DNA from: an uncultured Peptococcaceae bacterium
GTDB lineage: Bacteria > Bacillota > Peptococcia > Peptococcales > Peptococcaceae
Assembly: GCA_947254645.1 (NCBI GenBank)
Contig: CAMYDW010000002.1
Coordinates: 1-64,000, forward strand
DNA length: 64,000 nucleotides
Direction: 5' to 3'
The notes under the pieces are model-generated. The model was not told where the DNA came from and did not search any database. It worked only from the letters and a program-made list of their open reading frames with translations. This document shows, piece after piece, positions 27,537-35,962 of the stretch. Position numbers and translations under genes: made by a program. Within the stretch, counting starts at the first letter, position 1. Each line of letters begins with the position of its first letter.

Positions 27537-27552
27537 TGTTTCACGTGAAACA
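27537..27552. promoter_or_regulatory. parS centromere site 1
   Basis: Perfect TGTTTCACGTGAAACA, the established ParB binding palindrome, in the rsmG-parA gap. Confidence 0.95.
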
Positions 27553-27673
27553 TTTGTTTTAAGAAGGAATATCTAAAAACAACTACCAAAAAAGAAAAAT
27601 TAATTGTATAATGGTGATGCAGCGTTTAGACCGAAAATATATTGTGGAAAATATAGAAGCTGTCATTTGACCC

Positions 27674-27703
27674 AAAGAGATGTTTCACGTGAAACATCTC
27701 TTT
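27674..27703. promoter_or_regulatory. parS centromere site 2, within a 30-base palindrome
   Basis: Perfect TGTTTCACGTGAAACA at 27681-27696, flanked by AAAGAGA and TCTCTTT so that the whole 30 bases are self-complementary, unlike the other two sites. Confidence 0.95.
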
Positions 27704-27721
27704 GGAAACGCTGTAGGAAAT

Positions 27722-27737
27722 TGTTTCACGTGAAACA
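27722..27737. promoter_or_regulatory. parS centromere site 3
   Basis: Perfect TGTTTCACGTGAAACA immediately before the parA ribosome-binding site, so ParB spreading could also repress parA. Confidence 0.95.
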
Positions 27738-27753
27738 TCAAAAGGAGAATAAT

Positions 27754-28515
27754 ATGGGACAAATTATAGCTATGGTCAATCAAAAAGGTGGCGTTGCCAA
27801 GACTACAACGTCTATCAATTTGTCTGCAGCCTTAAATAAGAAGAAAAAGAAAGTCTTACTCGTTGATTTAGACCCTCAAGCCAATGCCACAAGTGGAATT
27901 GGCATTGACAAAACCGAAGTGGAACAATCTATCTACGATGCCCTCATCAATGATGTGTCTATCAAGGATATCATCATCCCTACTTACCGCAAAAATCTTG
28001 ATGTGGTACCATCATCTGTCGCCTTGGCAGGGGCAGAGCAAGAGCTCACTAGCTTAGAGGACCGTGGCACACGATTGAGAGACGTATTGCAACCAATCGT
28101 CCATGAATACGACTATATCTTTATTGATTGCCCACCCTCCTTGGGGATGCTCACCATCAATGCCTTGAGTGCGGCAGAGCAGCTCTATGTGCCAATCCAA
28201 TGTGAATACTATGCCCTTGAAGGGGTAGAACAGCTCATGCAAACCGTACAACTTGTACAGCAGGCATACAATGCCGACCTACGAGTAGGGGGCATCATCA
28301 TGACCATGTTTGATGGCCGTATGCGTTTGGCACGTGAAGTGGTGGATACAGTGGTGGATACCTTTGGGGATGTGGTCTTTAAGACAAAAATCCCTCGTAA
28401 TGTACGCTTGGCAGAAGCACCAAGCTATGGCAGAGCCATTATTGACTATGAAGCCATCTCAAAAGGTGCCCTTGCTTACAATAATCTTGCAAAGGAAGTG
28501 TTAAAACGTGGCTAA
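27754..28515 (+). CDS. parA: Chromosome partitioning ATPase ParA/Soj
   Basis: A 253-residue deviant Walker ATPase: MVNQKGGVAKTTTSINLSAAL (P-loop near 8-20), VDLDPQANAT near 38, DCPPSLGMLT near 122. It moves ParB-parS complexes and regulates initiation. The frame is open further upstream through two parS sites, but AAAGGAG precedes ATG at 27754, which gives the standard N-terminus. It overlaps parB by eight bases. Confidence 0.96.
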   Translation: MGQIIAMVNQKGGVAKTTTSINLSAALNKKKKKVLLVDLDPQANATSGIGIDKTEVEQSIYDALINDVSIKDIIIPTYRKNLDVVPSSVALAGAEQELTSLEDRGTRLRDVLQPIVHEYDYIFIDCPPSLGMLTINALSAAEQLYVPIQCEYYALEGVEQLMQTVQLVQQAYNADLRVGGIIMTMFDGRMRLAREVVDTVVDTFGDVVFKTKIPRNVRLAEAPSYGRAIIDYEAISKGALAYNNLAKEVLKRG

Positions 28516-29491
28516 GGAAACAAAAAAAGGCCTTGGTAAAGGTCTTGGTGCGTTATTTGGCGATAGCGTTTCCCTTGATGGATTGACAAAATCCACAACT
28601 GTGGAAAAATCAGAAGAAAAAGTGGAAAAATCCACCAAAAAAGCCCCATCAAAGAAAAAAACAGACGTGGTTGAAAGGGACCTGCCTATGGGCGAACAAA
28701 TCACAGAATTGCCATGCGACAGCATCCAACCAAACCCCTGGCAACCACGTCAATCCTTTGATGAGGATGCCTTGGCAGATCTCACCGAGTCCATCAGTGA
28801 AAAAGGGGTCATCTCTCCCCTATTGGTGGTGGATAAAGAAGGCACTTACATCCTCGTGGCAGGGGAACGCCGTTTGCGTGCCGCCAAAGCAGCAGGCTTG
28901 GAAAAGGTCCCTGCCATCATTCGAAAATTGACCAGTGAGGACATGGCACAAATTGCCCTCATAGAAAATATTCAACGTGCAGACCTCAATGCCATTGAAG
29001 AAGCACGTGGCTATGCATCCCTCATTGCCAAATACGACTACACCCAGCAAGAATTGGCAAAAATGATTGGCAAATCACGTCCCCACATCGCCAATTTACT
29101 GCGTTTGCTCGATTTGCCAGAGGTGATTTTGGATGCAGTGCGTCAAGGCAAGCTTTCTGCTGGGCATGCACGTGCCCTATTGGCAATCAAAGACCCAGAA
29201 TTGCAAGCTGGCTTATGTAGTGATGCCATTGCCCAAGAGATGTCTGTGCGTGCCTTGGAACACTTGATTCAAGACATTCTTTCCTTTGATAACACCCCAA
29301 ACAGCAAAAAGAAAAAAAAAGGTAAGCCAGCAACGGAAAAATGGCGCAATGTAAGCGAGCAACTCACTGACCAACTCCAAACCAAGGTCCGCATCAAAGA
29401 CAATGGCAAGGTTGGCAAGCTGGTCATTGATTTCTATGGGGATGAAGACCTCACACGCATCTTAGATGTGTTGAACATTGAGTGCTACTAG
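28508..29491 (+). CDS. parB: Chromosome partitioning CTPase ParB/Spo0J
   Basis: A 327-residue ParB: N-terminal GLGKGLGALFG ParA-stimulating motif, lysine-rich linker, the CTPase/ParB domain with VAGERRLRAAKAAGL (GERR(xRA) box, about 118-132), ALIENIQRADLNAIEEA, and HTH with SRPHIANLLRLLDLP (about 188-204), then a C-terminal dimer domain. The start is GTG at 28508 inside the parA 3' end. Confidence 0.96.
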   Translation: MAKETKKGLGKGLGALFGDSVSLDGLTKSTTVEKSEEKVEKSTKKAPSKKKTDVVERDLPMGEQITELPCDSIQPNPWQPRQSFDEDALADLTESISEKGVISPLLVVDKEGTYILVAGERRLRAAKAAGLEKVPAIIRKLTSEDMAQIALIENIQRADLNAIEEARGYASLIAKYDYTQQELAKMIGKSRPHIANLLRLLDLPEVILDAVRQGKLSAGHARALLAIKDPELQAGLCSDAIAQEMSVRALEHLIQDILSFDNTPNSKKKKKGKPATEKWRNVSEQLTDQLQTKVRIKDNGKVGKLVIDFYGDEDLTRILDVLNIECY

Positions 29492-29499
29492 GTGTCAAA

Positions 29500-30732
29500 A
29501 TGGGAAATAAACCAAAGATAGCCATTATTGGTGGTGGCGCCTCTGGCATGGTGGCCGCTTTAAGTGCGGCACAGGCTGGTGGACAGGTGACTTTATACGA
29601 AAGTTTTCCACGATTGGGGAAAAAGCTCCTTGCTACTGGTAATGGGCGATGCAATTTATCCCACAAGGGCTTCACTGTGGAAAACTTTCATAGTACCCAT
29701 CCTTATTTTGTGCGCCATGCCCTTTCTCAATATAATGAAGAAGATACTTTAAAGTATCTTAACAGATTAGGCATTGAAATTGTGGAGGATGAGCGACAAC
29801 GCTATTATCCAGCGTCCCTACAGGCATCTGCCGTACTAGATGTGCTACGCCTGTCCTTGAGTGAAGCACACGTCAACGTGATGGAGAATACACGCATTAT
29901 GGACATCAAAACCACCGAAAAAGGGTGGTGTCTTTTCTATAAAGACGGTCAACAATGTGTCGATGCCGTGGTGGTTGCCACTGGTGGCGAAGCGGCCGCG
30001 AAGCTTGGCGGCACCAGAGATGGCTATAAGCTCTTGCAGGCCTTAGGGCATCAGCTGATTGACACCCATCCTGGGATTGTACAGCTGGTGACAGATACCA
30101 CGAGCATCAAAGCCATGGTTGGCTTAAAAAGAGACGTTGCCCTCTCTATCTATGGCAAAAATGGCCCTATTGCCAAGGACGAAGGAGAGCTTCTCATCAC
30201 CAAATATGGCATTTCTGGGCCGCCAGTGCTGCAATGCTCTGGTAGAGTGTCACGGGCCTTGGCCAAAAAGGAAAAAGTCACTGCTAAAATCAACTTCTTT
30301 CCTACCTACGCCCCAGAAGCCTTGGTGGCCCTCTTTCATGAGCGCCTAGCACAACACCCTACACGCACAGCAGAGACCTTCTTCTTAGGCCTATTGCCAC
30401 GTGTATTGGCTGAAGCCACCTTAAAAAGCTGTGGTATCGCCTTTAAAAGAGTACCAACGCCAGCACAACTGGAAAAATGTGCCTCGCAATTACAAGCATG
30501 GTCCTTGCCTGTCCTAGGCACCAACGGCTTAGAAAATGCTCAGGTCACCATTGGTGGCATTGATACCGCAGATTTTGACGACACCACCCTCGGCTCATGG
30601 ATGGCCCCAGGGCTTTTTGCCTGTGGCGAGGTCCTCGATGTCGATGGCGATTGTGGTGGCTATAACCTACAGTGGGCGTGGTCCTCTGGTCGATTGGCTG
30701 GAGAAAGCGCCGTTGCATATTGTAAACAATAA
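29500..30732 (+). CDS. HI0933/YhiN-family NAD(P)/FAD-dependent oxidoreductase
   Basis: A 410-residue BaiN/HI0933-type flavoprotein. IAIIGGGASGMVAALSAAQAG binds FAD; GKKLLATGNGRCNLSH is the family signature; VVVATGGEAAAKLGGTRDGYKL and the C-terminal GLFACGEVLDVDGDCGGYNLQWAW close the fold. Some members reduce steroid or aromatic double bonds; this one's substrate is unknown. ATG at 29500 follows AGGTG; an in-frame TTG further up overlaps parB. Confidence 0.88.
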   Translation: MGNKPKIAIIGGGASGMVAALSAAQAGGQVTLYESFPRLGKKLLATGNGRCNLSHKGFTVENFHSTHPYFVRHALSQYNEEDTLKYLNRLGIEIVEDERQRYYPASLQASAVLDVLRLSLSEAHVNVMENTRIMDIKTTEKGWCLFYKDGQQCVDAVVVATGGEAAAKLGGTRDGYKLLQALGHQLIDTHPGIVQLVTDTTSIKAMVGLKRDVALSIYGKNGPIAKDEGELLITKYGISGPPVLQCSGRVSRALAKKEKVTAKINFFPTYAPEALVALFHERLAQHPTRTAETFFLGLLPRVLAEATLKSCGIAFKRVPTPAQLEKCASQLQAWSLPVLGTNGLENAQVTIGGIDTADFDDTTLGSWMAPGLFACGEVLDVDGDCGGYNLQWAWSSGRLAGESAVAYCKQ

Positions 30733-30751
30733 GATATTAGGGGGGATTTAT

Positions 30752-31441
30752 ATGTCCTTTTCTTGGTGGGACGGTTTTATTTTTGCGATGATTGCCATTG
30801 CCATCTTTCGTGGCTATTATCGTGGCCTTGCCCAACGCTTGACAGGCTGGGTCGGATTTATCATCTCCAGCATGCTTGTCTTGTCACAGCTTAATCGCAT
30901 CAACGCATGGCTCAAACCAACAGTCGATGGCCATGCACGCACCAAAGAATGGTTGCTTGATTATTTCACTGCCCGTGCCGTTGCTAATCCAGATAATGGT
31001 TTAGAGGATATGAAGCAATGGGTAGGCTCTCTTTTCTTGCCTGATTTTATAAAGGAAGAGTTGTATACCGCCCTCAATAAATCAGCAGAAGGTATTTATC
31101 ACAGTATTTACAGCCAAATGGCCAATATATTGGCCACCCCTGTTTGGCATTTTATTTTATTTGTCACTGCCACCATGGTGGTTGTGGCCATCCTCATTGT
31201 CATTGGGGTGATACTGCATCACCTGTTTGAACGTGTGTATGTCCTTTGTATGATTGACAAATTTCTCGGTGCCTTTGTCAGTGGCGTGATTATGGTGGTT
31301 GTGGTGGGGATTTTCACTGCATTATGCTTATTCATTATGCCGGAACATCATTTTATTGGCGAAGCCCTCCATCATAGCTTCATGGCACCAAGGCTTCAGG
31401 AGGCATTCAATGTAGTGATTAAGGGAGGCCTCGGCGGTTAA
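30752..31441 (+). CDS. CvpA family membrane protein
   Basis: A 229-residue membrane protein with four hydrophobic segments (about 5-22, 30-50, 128-160, 175-205) and the N-terminal WDGFIFAMIAIAIFRGYYRGLAQ resembling CvpA (colicin V production) proteins. Function in Bacillota is not established; envelope roles are reported for relatives. ATG at 30752 follows GGGGGG. Its TAA shares the last base with the next gene's ATG. Confidence 0.75.
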   Translation: MSFSWWDGFIFAMIAIAIFRGYYRGLAQRLTGWVGFIISSMLVLSQLNRINAWLKPTVDGHARTKEWLLDYFTARAVANPDNGLEDMKQWVGSLFLPDFIKEELYTALNKSAEGIYHSIYSQMANILATPVWHFILFVTATMVVVAILIVIGVILHHLFERVYVLCMIDKFLGAFVSGVIMVVVVGIFTALCLFIMPEHHFIGEALHHSFMAPRLQEAFNVVIKGGLGG

Positions 31442-32400
31442 TGGAGCCCTACTATAACGATTATGCAACATTTTTGAAATATTACTATCAAGAGCCAGTC
31501 TACAAGGTGCCCATCAATCTCATTGGTGGCTCCTGCCCAAATCGTGATGGGCGTGTGGCTGTTGGTGGCTGTAGCTTTTGTGACGAAAGTGGCTCAGGCT
31601 TTCAATGCCTGCCCCAAGAAATGAGCGTGCGTGAGCAGTTGGCTGAAAACAAAGCCTTCTATCGCAAACGCTTTAAATGCGACAAGTTTATCGTCTATTT
31701 GCAAAGCTTTTCCAATACCTATATGCCCCTGTCTCGTTTTAAGGAGATTATCTGGGCAGCCACAGAAGACGACGATGTCGTTGGGCTGTCGATTTCTACA
31801 CGCCCAGACCTTATCCATCCTGCTTATCTTGAAGCCCTCAAGGAACTTGAGGAAGCCAGAGAGCTTGACATTGATGTGGAGCTGGGCTTACAAACCGTCA
31901 ACTATCATACCCTCGTGGCAATCAATCGTGGCCACACCCTTGCCGTCTTTATTGACGCAGTAAGACGCATTCAGGACTATGGCTTTTCCATCTGCGCCCA
32001 TGTGATTTTGAATCTGCCTCAAGACACCACCCTCGATGCCATCGAAACGGCACGCATTTTGTCTGCCCTACAGGTGGACATGGTGAAGATTCATTCCCTC
32101 TATGTGGTCGGTGGCACCCCTCTTGCCAAGCAACTGGTGCTTGGGGATTTTGAGATGATTTCCCTAGAGGAATATGTGGAAAGGGTGTGTGATTTTCTCG
32201 AATACCTCGACCCACGCATCATCATCCAACGCTTGGTGGGCAAAGGCCCGCAAAAGGACTTGATTTTCTGCAACTGGGACACCTCCTGGTGGAAAATCAA
32301 GGACGCCATCAACGACACCTTCATGGAGCGAGGCACCAGTCAAGGCAGCCGATTCAACTACCTGCGAGGAGCAATGATTGACGACCTAGCAACTCAATAA
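31441..32400 (+). CDS. YhcC-type (TIGR01212) radical SAM protein
   Basis: A 319-residue radical SAM protein of the YhcC family. The iron-sulphur cysteines are in CPNRDGRVAVGGCSFCDE (about 30-47), with ISTRPDL, VELGLQTVNYHTL and RGHTLAVF typical of the TIGR01212 group. Reaction not established. It shares one base with cvpA's stop (TAATG). Confidence 0.9.
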   Translation: MEPYYNDYATFLKYYYQEPVYKVPINLIGGSCPNRDGRVAVGGCSFCDESGSGFQCLPQEMSVREQLAENKAFYRKRFKCDKFIVYLQSFSNTYMPLSRFKEIIWAATEDDDVVGLSISTRPDLIHPAYLEALKELEEARELDIDVELGLQTVNYHTLVAINRGHTLAVFIDAVRRIQDYGFSICAHVILNLPQDTTLDAIETARILSALQVDMVKIHSLYVVGGTPLAKQLVLGDFEMISLEEYVERVCDFLEYLDPRIIIQRLVGKGPQKDLIFCNWDTSWWKIKDAINDTFMERGTSQGSRFNYLRGAMIDDLATQ

Positions 32401-32416
32401 GCAAAGGAGGCACCGT

Positions 32417-33370
32417 ATGAAATTTCTTTCCTTGGCATCCACGCCAGCCCCAGCAGACACTGCTGAAAAAGTGGCAGATGGTGCCATCAAACAACTGGAT
32501 ATTTTTGGCGAATTGTTTTCTACCGCCAATATACAAAACCTCTTGGTGATTGCTGTGCGCATTGCTGTGGTGGTTTTGGTGCTGCTTGTTTTTTATCGTG
32601 TCACCATCACCCTATTCAAAGGGGCCATCCATCAGCAAATTCGCCGCACTGATGTCCTCGGCGCCCAACAGCTACGCACCTTGTCCCATTTGATACAGAG
32701 CATTCTCTTTTACACCTGCCTGTTTGTCGGTGGCTTTGCCTGTATGAGCATCCTCGGCTTTGACATGCGTGGCATGGCAGCATCTGCTGGGGTGGCTGGG
32801 TTGGTGATTGCCTTTGTTTCCCAAAGCATCATCAAGGATTGGATTTGTGGCGTCTTTATCATCGTGGACCGCCAATATCAGGTTGGCGATGTCATCAAGG
32901 TGGGCAACACCATTGGCCGTGTGCAACGCATCAGCATTCGTGACACCGTTCTCGTCACCGATGCCAATCACACCGTCTTTGTGCCAAATGGCTCCATCAC
33001 AGAAATCACCAATTACAGCAAGCTGCCACCCCTCTATAGCATTGAAATCGGTGTCAGCTACGACAGCGACATTGACGAGGTCAAGGCCTCCCTGCAAAGG
33101 GCTTGCGATAAGGTCAATGACCTCTATCAAGATGTGCTTTTAGAGCCTTGCCGTGTCCTTGGCATTCAAAGCTTTGAGGCCAGTGCAGTGATGATGAAGG
33201 TCTGCTTCAATTCCAAGCCCTTTGAACAATATCCGATTCTGCGCCAGCTTCGTGAAGAATGCAAGCGTGCCCTCGATGCCGATGAAATCAACATTCCCTA
33301 TGATATCCTCACCCTTGTTGATAACAGAACACCAGTTTCAGATAGAAAGGACGATTCATCATGCCAATGA
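32417..33370 (+). CDS. Small-conductance mechanosensitive channel (MscS family)
   Basis: A 317-residue MscS protein. TM segments about 37-60 and 93-115; pore helix TM3 with RGMAASAGVAGLVIAFVSQS near 118-138, then the beta domain with DRQYQVGDVIKVGNTIGRVQRISIRDTVL and VFVPNGSITEITNYS. It releases osmolytes under hypo-osmotic stress. It overlaps the DUF951 gene by ten bases. Confidence 0.92.
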   Translation: MKFLSLASTPAPADTAEKVADGAIKQLDIFGELFSTANIQNLLVIAVRIAVVVLVLLVFYRVTITLFKGAIHQQIRRTDVLGAQQLRTLSHLIQSILFYTCLFVGGFACMSILGFDMRGMAASAGVAGLVIAFVSQSIIKDWICGVFIIVDRQYQVGDVIKVGNTIGRVQRISIRDTVLVTDANHTVFVPNGSITEITNYSKLPPLYSIEIGVSYDSDIDEVKASLQRACDKVNDLYQDVLLEPCRVLGIQSFEASAVMMKVCFNSKPFEQYPILRQLREECKRALDADEINIPYDILTLVDNRTPVSDRKDDSSCQ

Positions 33371-33555
33371 AACTCCATGTAGGAGATGTGGTGGAGCTCA
33401 AAAAGCCGCATCCCTGTGGTTCCAAAAATTTTATCATCACTCGTGTTGGGATGGATTTTCGCATCCGTTGCCAGGGCTGTGACCATGAAGCATGGATTCC
33501 TCGTGTGAAGCTAGAAAAATCTATCCGAAAAATCATCAGTCAAGTGGAAGAATAA
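33361..33555 (+). CDS. DUF951 family small protein
   Basis: A 64-residue protein with KKPHPCGSKNFIITRVGMDF and RCQGCDHEAWIPR: the DUF951 pattern with three Cys. It commonly accompanies MscS in Bacillota; a nucleic-acid or zinc-binding role is only guessed. Overlap with MscS implies co-translation. Confidence 0.88.
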   Translation: MPMKLHVGDVVELKKPHPCGSKNFIITRVGMDFRIRCQGCDHEAWIPRVKLEKSIRKIISQVEE

Positions 33556-33562
33556 AAACACA

Positions 33563-33594
33563 AAAAAGACCAACACCGTGGTGCTGGTCTTTTT
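33563..33594 (+). terminator. Terminator of the MscS-DUF951 operon
   Basis: AAAGACCA.CACC and GGTG.TGGTCTTT arms (33565-33592) plus T run. Confidence 0.88.
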
Positions 33595-33618
33595 CTATGC
33601 CCTTAGAAGGGATAACTG

Positions 33619-33748
33619 TTTAATAAGAGCACAAAACAGGTATATAATAAATAACCTCTTCGTACTTAAAGCCCTTATACCCGACGTTGACCGCCAGTAT
33701 AAGGACTTTTTGTTATAAGAGCGCTCTTATATCATCAAAAAAGGAGGA
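33619..33748 (+). promoter_or_regulatory. Promoter and attenuator-like leader of the DUF1538-PII operon
   Basis: A TTTAAT / TATAAT promoter (33619-33624, 33643-33648, 18-base gap) precedes a hairpin AAGCCCTTATAC (33669-33680) / GTATAAGGACTT (33697-33708) followed by TTTTT, then the perfect palindrome TATAAGAGCGCTCTTATA (33714-33731) and AAGGAGG. The CTTATA/TATAAG segments recur four times, so alternative pairings are possible. I read it as a terminator-antiterminator type leader; the trigger is unknown. Confidence 0.55.
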
Positions 33749-33754
33749 ATGACA

Positions 33755-35260
33755 ATGAACCAAATGATCAGTAAATTCGAAGAAACCATATTTGCTGTTC
33801 TTCCTGTGACACTGATGGTGATTTTCCTCCATTTTTTTGTCGCACCCTTAGAGACGCCCATTTTGTGGCGCTTTGTGATTGGCTCCGTGGTCATCATCGT
33901 GGGCCTATCCATCTTTTTGCTTGGGGTAGAATTGGCCATTCAGCCTGTGGGCAATGCCATTGGGACCTACCTCACCAAGCGTAAATCCTTGCTGATTCTT
34001 TTGGCAGGGGGGATGACCCTCGGCTTTTTTATCAACATCGCCGAGCCAGACCTCCTTGTCCTTGCCAAGCAAATCAACGACGCCACTGGTGGCATTCTCA
34101 CAGTGCCCCACATCCTCATTGTGGTGTCTATTGGCATTGGGCTGATGCTGGCCATGGGGCTTTTGCGCATCATCATGCAGGTGCCTTTGAAAAATGTGCT
34201 TTTTATGATTTATGGATTGATATTTATTTTGGCTTGCTTCACCCCAAAAAGCTTCTATGGCATCGCCTTTGATGCAGGGGGTGCCACTACAGGCTCTATG
34301 ACAGTGCCCTTTATCCTTGCCCTTGGCGCTGGGGTCAGTGCCATTCATCGCACCAAGGGAGGCAACGATGAGGACGCCTTTGGGCTCACCGCCATCGCCT
34401 CTGGTGGGCCGATGATTGCCATCATGCTCATGGCCCTCATCAGTGGGCTTACCAATATTAGTGGCGACACGAGTAGTGCCCCCCTTGTAGAAGCAGGGAT
34501 ATGGCTGCCCTTTGTGCACAGTGCAGTCCATGTTGCCAAAGAGGTATTATTGGCGATTTCTCCATTGATTATCATCAGTCTTGTGGCCAATAAGACGGCC
34601 CTTCACCTGCCACGCCGTACCTTTAAGCGTATGCTCAAGGGCTTTTTCTATACCTATGTCGGCTTTGTGCTCTTTTTGACAGGGGTCAATGCAGGCTTTA
34701 TGGCCGCAGGCAAGGACCTCGGCTATGCCCTCGGTGGCATGCCCTTGTGGCTCAATCTTGTGGTGGCAGCAGTGATTGGCTGTGTGGTGATTCTCGCAGA
34801 GCCATCGGTACACGTGCTCACCAAGCAAATCGAAGAAATGACCAATGGCGCCATCAAAAAAAATGCCATCCTTGTCGCCTTTGCCATCGGTGTCAGCATG
34901 GCCATCACCTTATCGGTGCTGCGTCTGCGAGTGGACGGTATGGCACTGTGGGTGTTCCTATTGGTGGGCTACATCCTCGCCATTCTCTTGAGCCGCTTTA
35001 CCCCAAGTCTGTTTGTGGGGATTGCCTTTGACTCTGGTGGTGTCGCATCTGGGCCAATGACAGCGACCTTTGTCCTATCCTTTGCCCAAGGCATCGCCCT
35101 CCACGTCTATGGCGATGGGGGATTGATTGAGGCCTTTGGCGTGATTGCATTGGTTGCATTAACCCCATTGATTACGTTACAATTATTTGGTATCTTCTAT
35201 GAACACAAGCGCAAAAAAGCGTATCAAAGAAGCCATTCTGAGGAGGAGGCAAAGCAATGA
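33755..35260 (+). CDS. DUF1538 integral membrane protein, internally duplicated
   Basis: A 501-residue membrane protein with about twelve to fourteen hydrophobic helices. It is two DUF1538 units in tandem: GGMTLGFFINIAEPDLLVLAKQI (about 80-102) recurs as AAVIGCVVILAEPSVHVLTKQI (about 345), and FYGIAFDAGGATTGSMTVPF (about 167) recurs as FVGIAFDSGGVASGPMTATF (about 425). The repeated AEP and AFDxGG motifs in membrane regions look like a transporter core. The substrate is unknown; the fused PII-like gene after it suggests regulation by nucleotide or metabolite state. ATG at 33755 has better spacing from AGGAGG than the ATG six bases earlier. Confidence 0.88.
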   Translation: MNQMISKFEETIFAVLPVTLMVIFLHFFVAPLETPILWRFVIGSVVIIVGLSIFLLGVELAIQPVGNAIGTYLTKRKSLLILLAGGMTLGFFINIAEPDLLVLAKQINDATGGILTVPHILIVVSIGIGLMLAMGLLRIIMQVPLKNVLFMIYGLIFILACFTPKSFYGIAFDAGGATTGSMTVPFILALGAGVSAIHRTKGGNDEDAFGLTAIASGGPMIAIMLMALISGLTNISGDTSSAPLVEAGIWLPFVHSAVHVAKEVLLAISPLIIISLVANKTALHLPRRTFKRMLKGFFYTYVGFVLFLTGVNAGFMAAGKDLGYALGGMPLWLNLVVAAVIGCVVILAEPSVHVLTKQIEEMTNGAIKKNAILVAFAIGVSMAITLSVLRLRVDGMALWVFLLVGYILAILLSRFTPSLFVGIAFDSGGVASGPMTATFVLSFAQGIALHVYGDGGLIEAFGVIALVALTPLITLQLFGIFYEHKRKKAYQRSHSEEEAKQ

Positions 35261-35916
35261 GTGCCTACAGTGTGACCATAGGTGTGGTCGATCCAAAATA
35301 TGAAAAACAAGCCAGAGCGGCCATTCGCACCTCAGGGGCGAATGGCGCCACATGGCTTTTTGCCCGAGGCACCAATTCTAGCCATTGGATGTGCCTCTTG
35401 GGACTAGACAGTCCACGCAAGGAAATGCTCCTTGTCGTTCATAATAAGAGCGTTGGCGAAGTGCTCTTAAAAGAGCTTTACAAAAATTGCTATATGGACA
35501 AGCATGGCGGCATCGCCTTTACCATGCCAATTGGCCATCTCCATGGCTTGGCAAAGGGTACCGATGATGCGTGCGAAATCGTCACCAAAAAAGGAGGCAG
35601 TGAAATGCAACAAGAGCTGATTATCGTCATTGTGGACAATGGCAGAGGAGAAGATGTCGTAGAAGCTGCCCAAAAAGCAGGCGCACGAGGCGCCACCCTG
35701 CTTCATGGCAAAGGCAGTGGCGCTGGCCAGATAGAAAAATTCTTCAACTTTGAAATCGAGCCAGAAAAAGAACTCGCCCTCTTTGTCACCCCTGTGGATG
35801 AGGTGGATACCATCATTGCAGGCATACAAAAGGAAATCGACTTCAACAAGCCAAACACCGGCATTCTTTTTACTATCGATATCACCAATAGTGTTGGCCT
35901 AAACACCAACCATTAA
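35257..35916 (+). CDS. Tandem PII-like (GlnB-fold) regulatory protein
   Basis: A 219-residue protein made of two PII-like halves (about 1-105 and 108-219). The second half keeps the PII T-loop-base signature KAGARGATLLHGKGSGAG; the first has the matching RTSGANGATWLFARGTNSS. Neither carries the uridylylated Tyr loop of GlnB. It overlaps the DUF1538 gene by four bases and probably gates that membrane protein, as GlnK does AmtB; this is inference from context and fold. Confidence 0.82.
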   Translation: MSAYSVTIGVVDPKYEKQARAAIRTSGANGATWLFARGTNSSHWMCLLGLDSPRKEMLLVVHNKSVGEVLLKELYKNCYMDKHGGIAFTMPIGHLHGLAKGTDDACEIVTKKGGSEMQQELIIVIVDNGRGEDVVEAAQKAGARGATLLHGKGSGAGQIEKFFNFEIEPEKELALFVTPVDEVDTIIAGIQKEIDFNKPNTGILFTIDITNSVGLNTNH

Positions 35917-35923
35917 TTTATAA

Positions 35924-35958
35924 AAAAAAGCGAATCCATCATCGGATTCGCTTTTTTA
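35924..35958 (+). terminator. Bidirectional terminator
   Basis: AAAAGCGAATCC and GGATTCGCTTTT (35927-35955) with A run before and T run after; it can serve both the PII gene and the convergent gene at 35963. Confidence 0.85.
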
Positions 35959-35962
35959 TTGC

